DNA of 64,000 nucleotides, from assembly GCA_036927565.1 (NCBI GenBank), contig JAYESD010000012.1:5704001-5768000 (forward strand), in the 5' to 3' direction. Of the stretch, positions 31,475 through 43,618 are shown piece by piece. Numbering within the stretch: position 1 is the stretch's first letter; each line of letters opens with the position of its first letter. Source of the DNA: Tuctoria greenei. Lineage: Eukaryota > Streptophyta > Magnoliopsida > Poales > Poaceae. The position numbers and the translations under genes are program-made. The notes under the pieces were generated by a model, which saw nothing but the letters and a program-made list of their open reading frames with translations, did not search any database and was not told the origin of the DNA.

Positions 31475-34400
31475 AGGCTGGCAACATCAACAATCAGCCC
31501 CACATGCCTCCACTGCCACCCCCGCATCCTCATAACCGATTGGGAGAGTTTATGAGGACTAGGCCGCCGACCTTTGCTCAGGCTGCTGACCCTATGGAGC
31601 GGATGATTGGCTCAAGTCTGTGGAAAAGAAACATGCTATTGTCCGATGCAGTGACCGGGAGAAGGTTCTATTTGCTTCTCATCAACTCATTGGAGCAGCT
31701 GCGGATTGGTGGGATGCTTATTGCAATGCTCATGAGAATCAAGAGAGGATTACTTGGGTCGAATTCAAGGAGAGTTTTCATTCTCATTATGTGCTGGAGG
31801 GAGTTATGGTCTTGAAGAGGCAAGAATTTGAGAACTTAAGGCAAGGAAGATCAAGCGTGAGTGGATATCTCAATAAATTCACTCAACTCTCAAGGTATGC
31901 GCCTGAGGATGTGAGCTGGGACAGCCGGAAGCATTATTTGTTCATGAGAGGCTTGAACAATGAGATCCAAGTGCAATTGCTCAACTGTGATTATGCCAAT
32001 TTTTAGAAACTTGTGGACAAAGCAATTGTTTTTGAGAACAAGATTTGTGAGATGGAGCAAGACAATAAGAGAAAGGCGCCATATCAAGGACAGCAACAAG
32101 GGAGTAATGTGCGCCCTCGCCTTGCACCACCTAATGCGCCATATTACAGCTCTTCTATTCCTGCTCAACGCCCTGGATTTGCACCGCGCCCAACTCAGTT
32201 TGTGCAACAGCGCCCTGTCATGCAAGCACCTAGGCCTCCAATGCCTTATGCACCCCATGCTAATTTTCCTGGTACAAACGTTCAGAATCAAGTTCGCCCC
32301 AATAATTCTGGTGGAGTTAAGAAGTGCTATACTTGTGGAGAACCTGGATACTTTGTGCATCAATGTCCTAAGTCGGGCCTTGGTCAAGGAAGCAATGCAC
32401 CGAGGCAAAACTCAAGACCCAATGGAGGACAGCCACAAGGGAACCGTGGACAGCAGAATTTTGCTCGTGGCAATGTGAACCATGTCTCTACGGAGGATGC
32501 TCAACAAGCGGATGACGTGGTCATTGGTATGTTTCTCGCCAGCTCCAACCCCGCAACTATGTTGTTTGATTCTGGAGCATCGCATTCATTCATTGCATTG
32601 AAGTATGTTACCAAGTATAGTTTGCCTATCTCTCATATGAAGTTTACTCTATTGGTTAAGTATCCTGGAGGAGAGATGAGGACAAATATACTATGTCCAA
32701 AAGTAAGCCTTAGAATAAGGGGGGTAGACTTCTCCGCCAACCTCATTGTTTTGGATTCCCAAGGATTGAACATTATACTTGGTATGGACTGGTTGAGGAA
32801 GCACAATGGAGTTATTGAGTGTGCCACGAAGACGGTGAAGTTGACCAATGAAGAGGGGTTCACCGTAGAATTTGAAGCATCTCAAACCGCACTGAAGCAA
32901 TTGGAGCTGAATCATATGGACGGTGCCGCAATTGAGGAGATTCCGGTGGTGTGTGAATTTTTGGATGTTTTTCCGGATGAGTTGCCAGGTATGCCACCTG
33001 ATCGAGACATTGAGTTTGTTATTGATTTAATACCTAGAATTGCACCTATAGCTAAGAGGCTGTATAGGATGCCTCCTATGAAATTAGCGGAGCTCAAGAA
33101 GTAGATTCAAGAGCAACTAGAGAAAGGTTTTATTCGCCCTAGTTCTTCACCTTGGGGAGCACCCGTGCTGTTTGTGGACATGAAGGATGGAACCCAAAGG
33201 ATGTGTGTGGATTACCGAGCTCTCAACGAGGTGACAATCAAGAACAAGTACACCTTGACACGTATAGAAGACTTGTTTGATCAGATGAAGGGTGCTTGTG
33301 TCTTCTCTAAGATTGATTTGAGGTCGGGATATTTTCAAATAAAGATTAGACCATCGGACATACCCAAGATAGCTTTTAGGACGCGGTATGGATCTTATGA
33401 GTACACCGTGATGTCCTTTGGATTTACAAATGTGCCTGCCTACTTTATGTACCTCATGAATAAGGTCTTCATGGAGTACTTGGATAAGTTCGTTGTGGTG
33501 TTTATTGATGACATTATGATCTACTCGAAGGATGAGAAGGAACATGAGGAACACTTGAGGCTTACGTTGCAGAAATTGAGGGAGCATCAATTGTATGCCA
33601 AGTTCAACAAGTGTCAGTTTTGGTTGAGAGAGGTGTCATTTTTGGGTCATATCATCTCAAGAGGACGAGTATCGGTTGACCTCGGAAAAGTGAGAGACGT
33701 GTTGAAATGGGAACCGCCGCAAAATGTCAAGAAAATAAGGAGTTTCCTTGGGATGGCTAGATATTATCGTAGGTTCATCAAGGACTTTTCCAAGATAGCC
33801 AAGTCTATGACGGAGTTGCTAATGAAGGGAAAGGCTTTCCAATGGACTCAAGCTTGTCAAAATAGTTTTTAGGAGTTGAAGAAAAAGTTGACAACAGCCC
33901 TAGTTTTGGTATTGCCGGATGTGAGCAAGAGTTTTGATATTTATTGTGAAGCATCGAGACAAGGACTTGGATGTGTATTGATGCAAGAAGGTCAAGTGGT
34001 CGCCTACGCATCAAGACAACTGAAGAAACATGAGCAGAATTACCCAACACATGATTTAGAACTTGCAGCCGTGGTACATGCATTGAAAATTTGGAGACAC
34101 TACATCCTTGGACATAGGTGTGAAATTTATACGGATCATAAGAGTTTGAAGTATATTTTCACACAAACGGATCTGAACTTGAGGCAACGAAGATGGTTGG
34201 AGCTCATCAAAGATTATGATTTGGGGAACAACTATCATCTGGGAAAAGCCAATGTAGTGGCCGATGCTTTGAGCAGAAAAGGGGTAAGTCATCAACTCAC
34301 AGTTCGAGAGTTACCATCTGAGTTATGTAAGGAGTTCGATCGGTTGAACCTCGGGTTTGTAAATGAGATGGAGATGGTGGAGTTAAATCCGACCTTGGAG

Positions 34401-35864
34401 CAAGAAATTTGATAAGCACAAACCACAGATGAGGAGATCAAGGAAATCAAGGAAAGGACCGAAGAAGGGAGAGAATTCAGATTTGATGAAGACGAACATG
34501 GTACCTTGTGGATTGGAAAGAGAATCGTTGTGCCTAATGTAAAGCATATACGGGAGACAATATTAAAGGAGGCACATGACTCGCCGTACTCAATTCACCC
34601 TGGTTGTATGAAGATGTACAAAGACTTGAAGGTCTGATATTGGTGGGATAGCATGAAGAAGGACATAGTTGAATACGTAGCATTGTGTGATGTGTGTCAA
34701 CGAGTCAAGGCGGCACATCAAAGGCCAGCTAGATTATTGCAACCATTGAAGATCCCGGAATGGAAGTGAGAAGAAATTGGAATGGACTTCATAGTTGGGT
34801 TACCACGTACTCAGTCCGGGTATGACTCAATTTGGGTAATTGTGGATCGCTTAACCAAGTCAGCTCATTTTGTCCCTGTGAAGACCAAATATACAGCTGC
34901 ACAATTGGCTGAAATATACATGGAGCAGATTGTGTGTCGACATGGAGTACCGAAGAAGATAGTCTCGGATAGGGGTTCTCAATTCACCTCCAGGTTTTGG
35001 TAAAAGTTGCATGAAGCTTTGGGAACGAGGTTGAATTTCAGTTCGGCATATCACCCTCAAACAGATGGACAAACCGAGAGGACCAACCATATTTTAGAGG
35101 ACATGTTGAGAGCTTGTGCTTTAAAGCATGGGAAAGGTTGGCACAAAAGCTTTCCATACGCGGAATTTTCATACAACATAGTTACCAATCAAGCTTGAAA
35201 ATGTCACCATATGAAGCTCTTTATGGGAGGAAGTGTAGGACACCTTTGTTCTGGAATGAGGCAGGAGAAACTCAAGTATTTGGTCCGGATGTGTTGCAAG
35301 AAGCCGAAAAGCAAGTCCAAATAATTCGTGTAAACTTGAGGGCTGCCCAATGAAGAAAAAAAGGCTATGCGGACAATAGGAGGAGGAAATTAGCCTTTGA
35401 AGTGGGAGATTTTGTTTACCTCAAGGTGTCACCGATGAGGGGTCATAAGAGGTTTAACATAAGAGGCAAGCTAGCACCTCGCTACATTGGACCATTCAAG
35501 ATTTTGGACAAAAGAGGAGAAGTAGCATATAAGTTGGAGATGCCAACTCATCTTTCGGATGTACATGATGTCTTTCATGTTTCCCAGCTCAAGAAGTGCT
35601 TGCGAGTACCGGAAGAATAAGTGCCAATGGAAGAATTGGAACTAGAGTAAGATTTGACTTATGCCGAGCAACCGGTTAAGATCTTGGAAACCAAGGAGAG
35701 AGTCACAAGGAACAAGGTGATTCGATGGTGTAAAGTTCAATGGAAGCACCACACAGAAAAAGAAGCAACGTGGGAATTGGAGGATGATCTCAAGAGGGAA
35801 TTTCACTATCTCTTCTCTTCCGCGTTGAATCTTGAGGGCGAGATTCATTTTAAGGGGGTAGGTT
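31475..35864 (+). pseudogene. chromovirus gag-pol, element R (5'-truncated and decayed)
   Basis: Collinear with the complete element at 53560-63916, but it lacks the 5' LTR, primer site and first ~65 gag codons. Order: gag ([20 protein letters not shown]), zinc knuckle near 32324-32366 with the His changed to Tyr (GEPGYFVHQC), aspartic protease ([11 protein letters not shown] near 32562), reverse transcriptase ([10 protein letters not shown] near 33500), RNase H (33910-34280), integrase ([35 protein letters not shown]), a GPFKIL linker and a chromodomain (RWCKVQWKHHTEKEATWELE near 35725-35790). At least nine stops or frameshifts occur, for example near 32005, 33102, 33870, 34410, 34637, 34770, 35001, 35198 and 35351. 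Most in-frame stops differ from the element at 53560 by C-to-T or G-to-A. Confidence 0.85.
35852..35864 (+). promoter_or_regulatory. polypurine tract of element R
   Basis: AAGGGGGTAGG followed by TT lies directly before the LTR start TGTAACACCC at 35865. It is the plus-strand primer position and has the same sequence context as in element B (61163). Confidence 0.7.
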
Positions 35865-36004
35865 TGTAACACCCTCATTTTCATACATCATGACTTGCAT
35901 ACACTCATATACATGTTTAACATTAACCCACAACAAGAGGAACGAGTTTAAAATTGATTTGGAGCATTTAAAATTGATTTGGAACAAAACCGCACTTAAA
36001 ATGC

Positions 36005-36340
36005 AGGAAAGTGCGGACTAGTCCAATTTTTCTGAGGACTAGTCCGATTTCTCTCTGATTAAAAACGGACTTGTCCATTTTTGCTGCGGACTAGTCCGAT
36101 TTTGCCTCTGGAAACTTTCAGACTTGTCCGATTTTGTGCGGACTAGTCCGATATTCCAAGAATCTTTGAAAAATTGCTAAGTCCCTGGACTTTTCCAGAC
36201 TAGTCTGATGTTCCAGCGGACTTGTCTGTTTTCCTCTCTGACTAAAGTCGGACTTGTCCGATTTTAGGCCATACTTGTCCGATTTTCTCTTTGGACAACT
36301 TCGAACTAGTCCGGTCCTTTCCGGACTTGTCCGATATTTC
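36005..36340. promoter_or_regulatory. cluster of ~12 GGACT(A/T)GTCC motifs in the LTR U3
   Basis: Within ~335 bp, about twelve copies of the 10-mer GGACTAGTCC (perfect palindrome) or GGACTTGTCC and one-base variants occur, mostly followed by GATTTT and spaced 15-45 bp apart. The cluster lies 160-500 bp upstream of the TATA box. Two more copies sit near 36866-36896, downstream of it. The same cluster is present in LTR-A. This looks like a multi-site protein-binding or enhancer array; no factor can be named. Confidence 0.6.
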
Positions 36341-36500
36341 GCGACTCCGAGTTGATCTTTTGTTTTACGATTTGTTTCTTTGGTTTCATGTTAAGTGGGC
36401 CTATGGATGTCGTGCCTAACTATTTTAGAGCCCATGTGGGACCCTAAACCGGCCTCTACTCCTCTCAAACTCGAAATCCATCTAACCCTAGCCTCCACCT

Positions 36501-36510
36501 CTATATAAAC
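36501..36510 (+). promoter_or_regulatory. TATA box of element R LTR
   Basis: CTATATAAAC follows TAACCCTAGCCTCCACCT. Transcription of the element is expected to start about 30 bp downstream, which marks the U3/R boundary. Confidence 0.6.
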
Positions 36511-37124
36511 AACCCCACCCCTTGGCTTGACATCTATTTGCCACTTTTCCACCCCACCCAAACCCTAGTTCGTGGAGAGCCACCACCAAGGAAGGAGGAG
36601 GAGATCCCAAGCAAGAAGAAGAAGATGAGGAAACGAAAGAGGATCAAGATCTCCATCAAGCTTTCGTTCTTCATCACCAATTCATCTCCAAGTTCATCAC
36701 CAACCCTAGATCATCAAGATTCAAGTGTTACCTCCAAGTTTCTTGATTCATTGGAGTTCTGAACACCTGGTATACCTTCTATTCTCTTTTCCTTACATGA
36801 ATTCAACCTCTAATCTCCAAATTTACGTCGATCTAGAAAACCCTAGTTCGCTAGTTTGCGAAGTGCGGACTAGTCTGCCTTCTGCAGACTAGTCCGATTT
36901 TTCTGACTAAATTGTGTTAAATTAATTCTAAAATTTGATCAAATCAACTCCAAACCTGTGTAAACTTGTTAAAAGCTATTAGAACTAGTTAGTTATCATT
37001 AAAAGCAATCTATTAACAAGTTCTACCTTGCATTTGCATTAATCATACATATCATGTCATATTGAGTAATATTTGTGCACTCTTTGATTGTGTTCTTGTC
37101 TTGTATGGTTATTGTGTGGATTAG

Positions 37125-37222
37125 ACAGATTTGCGCTAGAGAGTGTCGCGGAGGATCTACAGCACCAAGAGTTTGAAGGCTTTGACCCTAATCAACCGCA
37201 AGAGCAAGACAAGTGTCCTTGA
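37125..37222 (+). other. 98-bp exon-like frame in the LTR of element R
   Basis: After an AG (TGTGTGGATTAG) the sequence reads, in phase 2, 31 codons and a stop: RFALESVAEDLQHQEF, then EGFDPNQPQEQDKCP. The same length, phase and end (KCP and stop) occur in the other three LTRs, at 52066-52163, 54788-54885 and 62410-62507. A possible donor (CACCTG/GTATACC) lies at 36769. Protein-level similarity between subfamilies is conservative (E/D, K/Q, L/F). It may be a spliced leader exon or part of a captured gene. Confidence 0.4.
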
Positions 37223-38996
37223 AGCATATTGATCATGTTTTGAAATAAATGTTTTGTTTGCAAAACTGCATGCTTGTGTCAATTTGAGGGAATCCTATGG
37301 TAGGAAGTTTACTAGCGTTGTTTAACCACCCTTGTCACATGGGATTATGGTAGAGAGTCGGGATGGGATTTTTACCTTTTTGCTTTGCTTAATTAATTGG
37401 GATGGAAAAACAACACTACACATTTAATCATGCATTAATGTTATTTTGGTTAATGTGAACTGGTCAATGTGATATGGTAATGGGTGATCTAAGCAAGCCT
37501 GGTATGTGGATGGGTTAGATGTCATGGTGGTTTGCTTGCTTTAGATCTAAGGACCCGTTCATGCGAGAATAAGCCAGGACTACATTGCCACCACGAGCCA
37601 AGTATGGGTGCGGCGTAGCTGATTAATTAGAGCTTTGCTAGTGCTGTTTGGACCATTGTGGATGCTCGGGGAATGGGTAGTCGGATTGGGTTTGTTGATG
37701 ATTGGTGGGACTACCCTGGGATCCGAATGGCTCAAGAGGGGGCCCTTGGTTGAAGATGTGCTCTGTAGGAGACATCACCACCGGTGAAACCTCAGTGGGG
37801 TCTAAATAGGCTAGTAATCCCTTTGTAATGGCTATTTTGTGATCTCTTGGCCATACACCAAATGTAGTGTAACTGGCATAAGGGAGGTTTCTTTAGTCGC
37901 CAACGGGTGATGAAATCACAAACACGTGGGTAAAGTGGTACAAACTCTGCAGAGTCTAATAAACTATCATGATAGTCGTGCTCCCGGTTATGAGCACCTG
38001 GAAAACTTCCATGATTAGAGGGTACTCGGTATTGGGATGGTTTTTGGTATGGTTATGGTTTGGTAATGGTTATGGCTGGTTATGGATTAATTTCTGTTAT
38101 TGAATATGGTTATTGGCAGATGGTGAAATCTGAAATTATTGATGAGGATGGTGAATTATGGACTGGTATTATGATATTACTTATGATTATGATGGGTTTA
38201 TTTCACATACATGTAATATATTTCTTTTCAAAGGTTTTAATGTACTTTTCAGCACTTAGCTATTATTACATTCGTCATTTGAATCAGCCACATGTCATAC
38301 TTTCCACACTTGCTGAGTACGACATGTACTCACTCTTGCAATCTCCCCCCAAACAGTTGCAGGTCAGGATTGGGAGTTTGATGGCGATAATGCGGAGTTC
38401 TAGGCCGTGTCTACCGTCAGCTTTGCCTGTGGTGTTGATTGGAGCTACGCTATACCCTATTGCTTATGCTGCCTAGCTGTTTAGTTTGCTTAATTAGTTA
38501 TTTCTGCTGCATTAGTTGAACTTGTCATTAGTATTCATTAGAGTTTGTACTCAAGGATAATATGGTTTGTTTAATAAAATTTGGTTAATTAATCTTGTTC
38601 TGTGGTAATTTTCTGTATACTCTTTTGTGAATTCACTCGTGTATGTGTGTTGAACGTCCTGGGCACACATATGCATTAGCTTGGTTCATTTTTGGAACCG
38701 GGCATCACAGTCAGAGCGCTGACTTTGGGTTTCCTGCCGTTCATCATGACAACGGTTCGCCTTGGGTAAGAACCTCGATCCCTTCGTCGAGGTGGCCCAG
38801 GCCCACTCGTCATTGACGGGGTAGATTTTTGAAGAGTGCTTTCGCTCTCACTGCGGTTTCCATCCAAGCGTCGCGGAGGCTTACTTAAGAAGGAAAGTGC
38901 GCACGGTTTGAGGACTCTTTATGCCTTTGATCATCTTTGCGCTCAGAGCCTCCCAAACTCCGCCTAACTTCCCTTCCTTTGCTCCACTTTGCTGCG

Positions 38997-41900
38997 ATGG
39001 AGTTGGGTCTCCCCAAGAGCTGCCTCAAGAGCGATGATGATCTAAAGAAGGTCCGGACCTACATGGGGTGGTCCAGCGACTCCTTCAACCATTTGGTCCG
39101 CATCGGCAAGCTCCCATTCAAGAAGGAGTGTGACGGCGACATGGTGTACTTCTCAGCGTACGCCATGGTGGGACTGATCCCACCTTTCTCGACTTTCCTT
39201 TTGATGCTGCTGGACTTCTATGGTCTGCAGTTGTATCACCTTGCCCCCCATTCTCTTCTTCTTGTAGTGACATTTGTCCACTTTTGCGAGATGTGGGTGG
39301 GCATTCCCCCATGCGTTGAGCTATTCCGCACCTTCCTCACCATCCACACCACCGGCAAGGGGACAGAGTTTCTTGGCTTATATACTTCGTGAAGCGTAAG
39401 AACTGTCCCTTCATATACTTGAAGTTTTTTCCCTCTGGCAGGTGGGATGATTGGAAGAAGGATTGGATCATCATCTCAGTGGAGGAGCATGAGAGGCTGG
39501 AGCTGCCCGAAGGTCTCCCCAACGTTGATACCGATGCTTGGAGTGTAGTTCTGGTGTTGTCAGATGCCTTCAACCCTGTCTTGACCAGGATCCGATAATG
39601 TCTGGAGGGTGGAGTGACCCCACAGATGGTCTTCTGCAACTTCCTGGTCAACAGATGGGCTCCGTTGAAGAAGGGGGAGAAGCTCGCGTGGGCCTTCAAC
39701 ATCATGATGGATGATGACCGGATTGAAACCGGCCTGAGATCCAACATGGATGATGCAGCTTTGGAGCTTCATCTCAAGAAATTCCAGTATGGAATAGACG
39801 TCGAAGGCGACAACTTAGCTCCACCGGCGGCTTTCCTCCCTTTGAACATGGATGCGCAGTTCAACAGGGAGCTCCGGAAGAGTATGCCAGCACTTGACGA
39901 CCTTGGCGAGGTGGAACAGCATTCGACCACAGGGTTGGTGATCCCCGGAGCTTCCGAGAGTGGTCCTGCCCCTACATTGAGCCGGAAAACTGAAGACACT
40001 AGCAACAGCAAGGGTAAGGAGCCAGTTGAGCCCTCCAGCCAGAAGAGGAAGTTGAAGCACGCTGACGGGGGTCCGTCAGACCTGCTCCTTCCACGACGGC
40101 TCCTTCCCCCCGGCGGGGGAGGTCTTCTGCAACTACCCCTTCCCCGGTGCAAGCTCCTTCAAGAGGCGCCAGCTCCAGGCAATCGACCCCGACCTCAGTG
40201 CTAGCTAGAAGCTCCAGGTCCAGGGGTTTTTCCTGGCAAAGAGAAGTTCCGGCCGAAAGGACTCCAGCGGCTGCGAGTGTTCCTCAACCGAGGTCTGAAG
40301 CAGTTGTCTCACCAGACTTGGTGGGCTCTAGCTCCGGGCCCCAGAAGAAGAGGTTCCGAGGTGACTGGGTGGCAGCATCCCTAGGTAAGCATTCTTTGCT
40401 CGCTCTGGCATGCCAATCTTGTTCTTGACATGTTTTTAATCTTCTCTTCCCTTTATTTCTAGGGTGTCAAAGAAAGGTACAGGAGCTTCAGTGCCTGTTG
40501 CAGCGATCAAGGTTGCGCCTGTCGAAGCTCTGGCTTCAAGCGCTGAGCCTCCTCGTCAAGCAGAGGCGGAAGTCGCGACAGCTCCGGCGCCAGCTGTCGT
40601 GAGCTTGGACTCGGAGTCCTCACCCGAAGCTCTTGTGGTAGCGCCAGACCAATGGAGAGAAGTTGAAGATGTACCCCTGGCGGCGGAGGCTGATGCTCCA
40701 GCACCGGCAATGCCAGAAGCTCCGGCTTTCGAGCCGAAAGTTGCTGAAGCCCTGTCTACCAAGCTCGAAGTAATTGAAGCCTCGACTATTGAGCCGGAAA
40801 TTACCCAAGCTTTGTCCCTTGTGCCAGAAACGGTTGAAGATCCGGCGGTTGAGCTGGATGTGGTAGAGGGTTCGGCGGCTGAGCCGGAGGTGGTTGGAGG
40901 TCCAGCGGCTGTGCCGGAGGTGTCCGCTGTGCTGGAGCCTGAGCCAGCGATGGTTGAGGCCCCAGTCGAAGCTCCGGCTGCTGCTTCAGAGGTAGTGGTC
41001 TCGGAGGTACCTGGGCCGGAGCCAGAGCAGCCCGAAGAAAGGGTGGCAGGTCCTCCGACTTCGGAGCCGTCGACTGAAGACCCGGAAGCGGTGCCTTCAA
41101 CTGCACCGGTAGTGGAAGTTCCCCCTATGGGTTCTTCTACTGTCTCTAAAGGGTTCCAGGAGAGCAGCCCTAGCGCTGCAGGAGTACAGGGGACCACTAT
41201 TGTAGAGTGGGACCCAATTTTTGTGATGGAAAACCCTTTTGAGCCTGCGGAGATGGTTCCAACAGGCCCAGAACCTATCCCTCTAGCGTTGTCTATAGAC
41301 AACGCCTCCTGATGTCTCTGACTGGTCCAGCTTGCCTTCGATCATGAGAGCAAAGCCTTGGAGGAGGAGCGCAACACCTTAAGGCGTTGGCGCAACAGGC
41401 TCCATATTGAGACCAGGCTTGCTTAGATGAGGTTGGCTGACCAGAAGGAGTGGATCAAGGGGGAGAAAACCCAGTTAGAGTACTGGGATAAGTTGATGGA
41501 AGGGAAGGAAGCCGCCATATGGGCGCTCGATGCTAACTCCAGAGAAATCATGGAGCAAGCCAAGGAGAGATGTGACGCTGCTGATGAGCATTACGAAAAT
41601 ATCACTAAGTTGAATGAAACTCTCCTGAAGCGTCGAGCGGACCTGGAGGCAAGGGAGGAAAAACTCCTGAGGCAGCAGGAGGATGTGGTGAGGAGAGAGG
41701 CGGAGGTCACCCAGAAGTTGACTCTGGGTGAGAAAATTTTGGCAGATCACAACAAAAAGCTAGATCTATGGAAGGAGGAAGAGAGGAAAAAGAACTGGAA
41801 GGTGGGGCAAGAGCTCTCGAAAATAGAGTCTGATGTTGCCACTAGGGAGGAGAGAGTTAAAGGCAGGGAGAAAGACCTTGCTGAAAGGCGGAACCGCATC

Positions 41901-42403
41901 CACCTCCGGGAGACGGAGCTAACCGACCGAGAAAAGCAAGTTGCTGAGAGCATGCAGCAGCATGCTAAGTTGGCTGAGCGCCTTGCCCGTGAAGGTTCGG
42001 AGCTTGCGGCTGCCCAGAAGTCGCTGGAGGAGCTGTGGAGCCTGAAGGAGACCGAAGTGTGGGTCTTCTTAGGGTGGGCTAATGACGCGCTGACACCGTT
42101 GGGTTTCAGTCAAGTACGTCCGAACAACCCGGAGTTGGATCTGGACCGAGCGCTGGTGGCCCTCAACTGTGTTGGCGGAACACTTGACACAATGGGCAAC
42201 GTAATCGCGGATCAGCTGGAGACGAAGGGGAAAAATCTTGCTACAAGCGTCGCAGAATACGTGCTCACGTGTTATGTAAGCTGAGATCCCCAATTCCCAC
42301 TGGACCCGGTGCTCGAAGGTCCTGTTGCTGAAGAGGAAGATGCTGCCAAAGCCAGCGTTCGAGAAGTTGCCCAAAAAGTAGATTCATTCTTCCGCGGATC
42401 TTA
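38997..42403 (+). pseudogene. antisense Transposase_28-type ORF, element 3 (most complete copy)
   Basis: Start ATG at 38997 (MELGLPKSCLKSDDDLKKVR). Transposase_28 region to about 39800, with KLPFKKECDGDMVYFSAYAM, WVGIPPCVELFRTF and LVNRWAPLKKGEKLAWAF. Then a Ser/Pro-rich linker, a phase-2 intron (40385-40462) and exon 2 from 40463. Exon 2 starts VSKKGTG, has an acidic Ala/Pro/Glu/Val repeat region (PEVVGGPAAVPEV type), a conserved TTIVEWDPIFVMENPFEP, and a long charged coiled coil (about 41340-42050: LEAREEKLLRQQEDVVRREA, REKDLAERRNRIHLRETEL). It closes with a folded-looking tail (FLGWANDALTPLGFSQVRP). Lesions: frameshifts near 39380 and 40070, and stops at 39596, 41310, 41424 and 42282. Unbroken, it would be roughly 1,050 residues. 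Known Tat-lineage elements such as Grande carry antisense ORFs here; the function is unknown. Confidence 0.75.
40385..40462 (+). other. conserved intron in the antisense ORF, element 3
   Basis: The donor CCTAG/GTAAGC and acceptor TTTATTTCTAG/GGTGTC bound a 78-bp T-rich intron. The same intron is at 28729-28804 (76 bp) and 50237-50314 (78 bp) in the other copies. Each splits a codon after its second base and joins a KRF-x(3)-W...SL exon end to a (A/V)(S/P)KK exon start. Confidence 0.65.
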
Positions 42404-43618
42404 GGTCCTCCAGTAGCTAAGACTTTCTTCCTATTGCCTTCTGTTGTACTCTCCCCATTTTGTAATCCAGTATCTCAAATTAATGAAATCCTCCTTTCTG
42501 CCTTCAATTTCACTTTTGTCTTCAATATACCGTGCCGTATCTTGTTGGCCCCCTGGTACATGTGTACAGTTGAAGTGTGTACATGTACCAAAGGTTATGG
42601 CAGTATGTTGATGACTTGGTTGCTTCGCACTTGTAGATTTTAAGTCTGAAGTCTTCAAATTTGAAGCGTCAAAGACAGGCTTCCTGGGATGGTCGAAGCT
42701 TGGTAGCTCCAACGTCAACATATTAGATGTTGACGGCGGACCCATCTTGGGAGATGTCGGAGCTTAGTAGCTCCGGCGTCGTCCACCGTCGCTATGAACT
42801 TTTGCTTTTCCTGCACATTAAAGGCAAGAGAAAAAGTAAAATTTGTCCTCTTGTCTATAAATTGGTTGTGACTTATTGTTCATATTTGAACTTTGAGTCC
42901 GAAGAAACTTAGCATGATAACGAGCATTTTGATATAATATTTTTAGATCTACATGCCTTTTTAGTACTCACCCTACTAAGGCCTGTCGGGGTGTAGGTAG
43001 AGCGGCGTACTTAGGGTGCAGGACCAGGCTAAGTCGATAGCGCACTCCGGACTTATGTTGGCTTGGCGTTCAGGCAAGTACACTATGTAGCAATGTTAAG
43101 ATCTAAAAAGACTATCAATAAGGCTTGTAATACATGTGAATTACATGAAACAAAGCTCAAAAAGATTTGCACAACTTTATTATGGACAAGCGGAGTAAAA
43201 ATAATTTGATATATTGAGCCTTGCACAAAAGGTAAATGCACGTGGAGTCTGTTTTCACACAACAATGTCTTTCATTATAGGTTCGAATTACAGGGGAGAC
43301 GAGGACACACTTAGGATGTTGGACCATGCTAAATGTGCTATACATCTTGTACTAACCCAGGGCAAGTAGTTACACTTTTAGTGTTGTGACTGTCTCAAGT
43401 GTTACTTGAACTTCCCGGACCCTCCCGGAGGGGTCCGGATGTTCTCCCGGAGGACTTGCCCGTCTCTGTATAACGACTCTACAACATGCATTATGTGTAA
43501 TTACAGACTCACCTCTGTGATTCTAAGCGTAAAACTTACGGAGGTGCTCGATGTTCCAAGGATTGGGAAGCGGGATCCCATCCTCAGTTGCCAAGCGAAT
43601 GCATCCTTCTCAGGATAC
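42404..43618. other. non-coding spacer between antisense ORF and pol of element 3
   Basis: No gene is supported. Two related segments, ACTTAGGGTGCAGGACCAGG (43010) and ACTTAGGATGTTGGACCATG (43309), lie ~300 bp apart, suggesting an old internal duplication. A palindromic GGACCCTCCCGGAGGGGTCC occurs at about 43418; the same motif appears in the pol region. The tail of integrase probably lies at the right edge. Confidence 0.45.

Larger units (their letters stand above)
35865..38709 (+). mobile_element. 3' LTR of chromovirus element R
   Basis: 2845 bp, starting TGTAACACCCTCATTTTCAT and ending GGAACCGGGCATCACA. A TATA box (CTATATAAAC) lies at 36501-36510. The region upstream of it holds the GGACTAGTCC motif cluster. 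The second half (AAGTGTCCTTGAAGCATATT onward) is shared with both other chromovirus LTR types in the window. The right flank is internal sequence of Tat-like element 3. Confidence 0.85.

Noticed and set aside
40556..41302. 248-codon Ser/Thr/Gly-rich minus-strand frame
   Set aside because: Antisense shadow of the repetitive Ala/Pro/Glu region of the antisense ORF; low-complexity and not conserved in the other copies.
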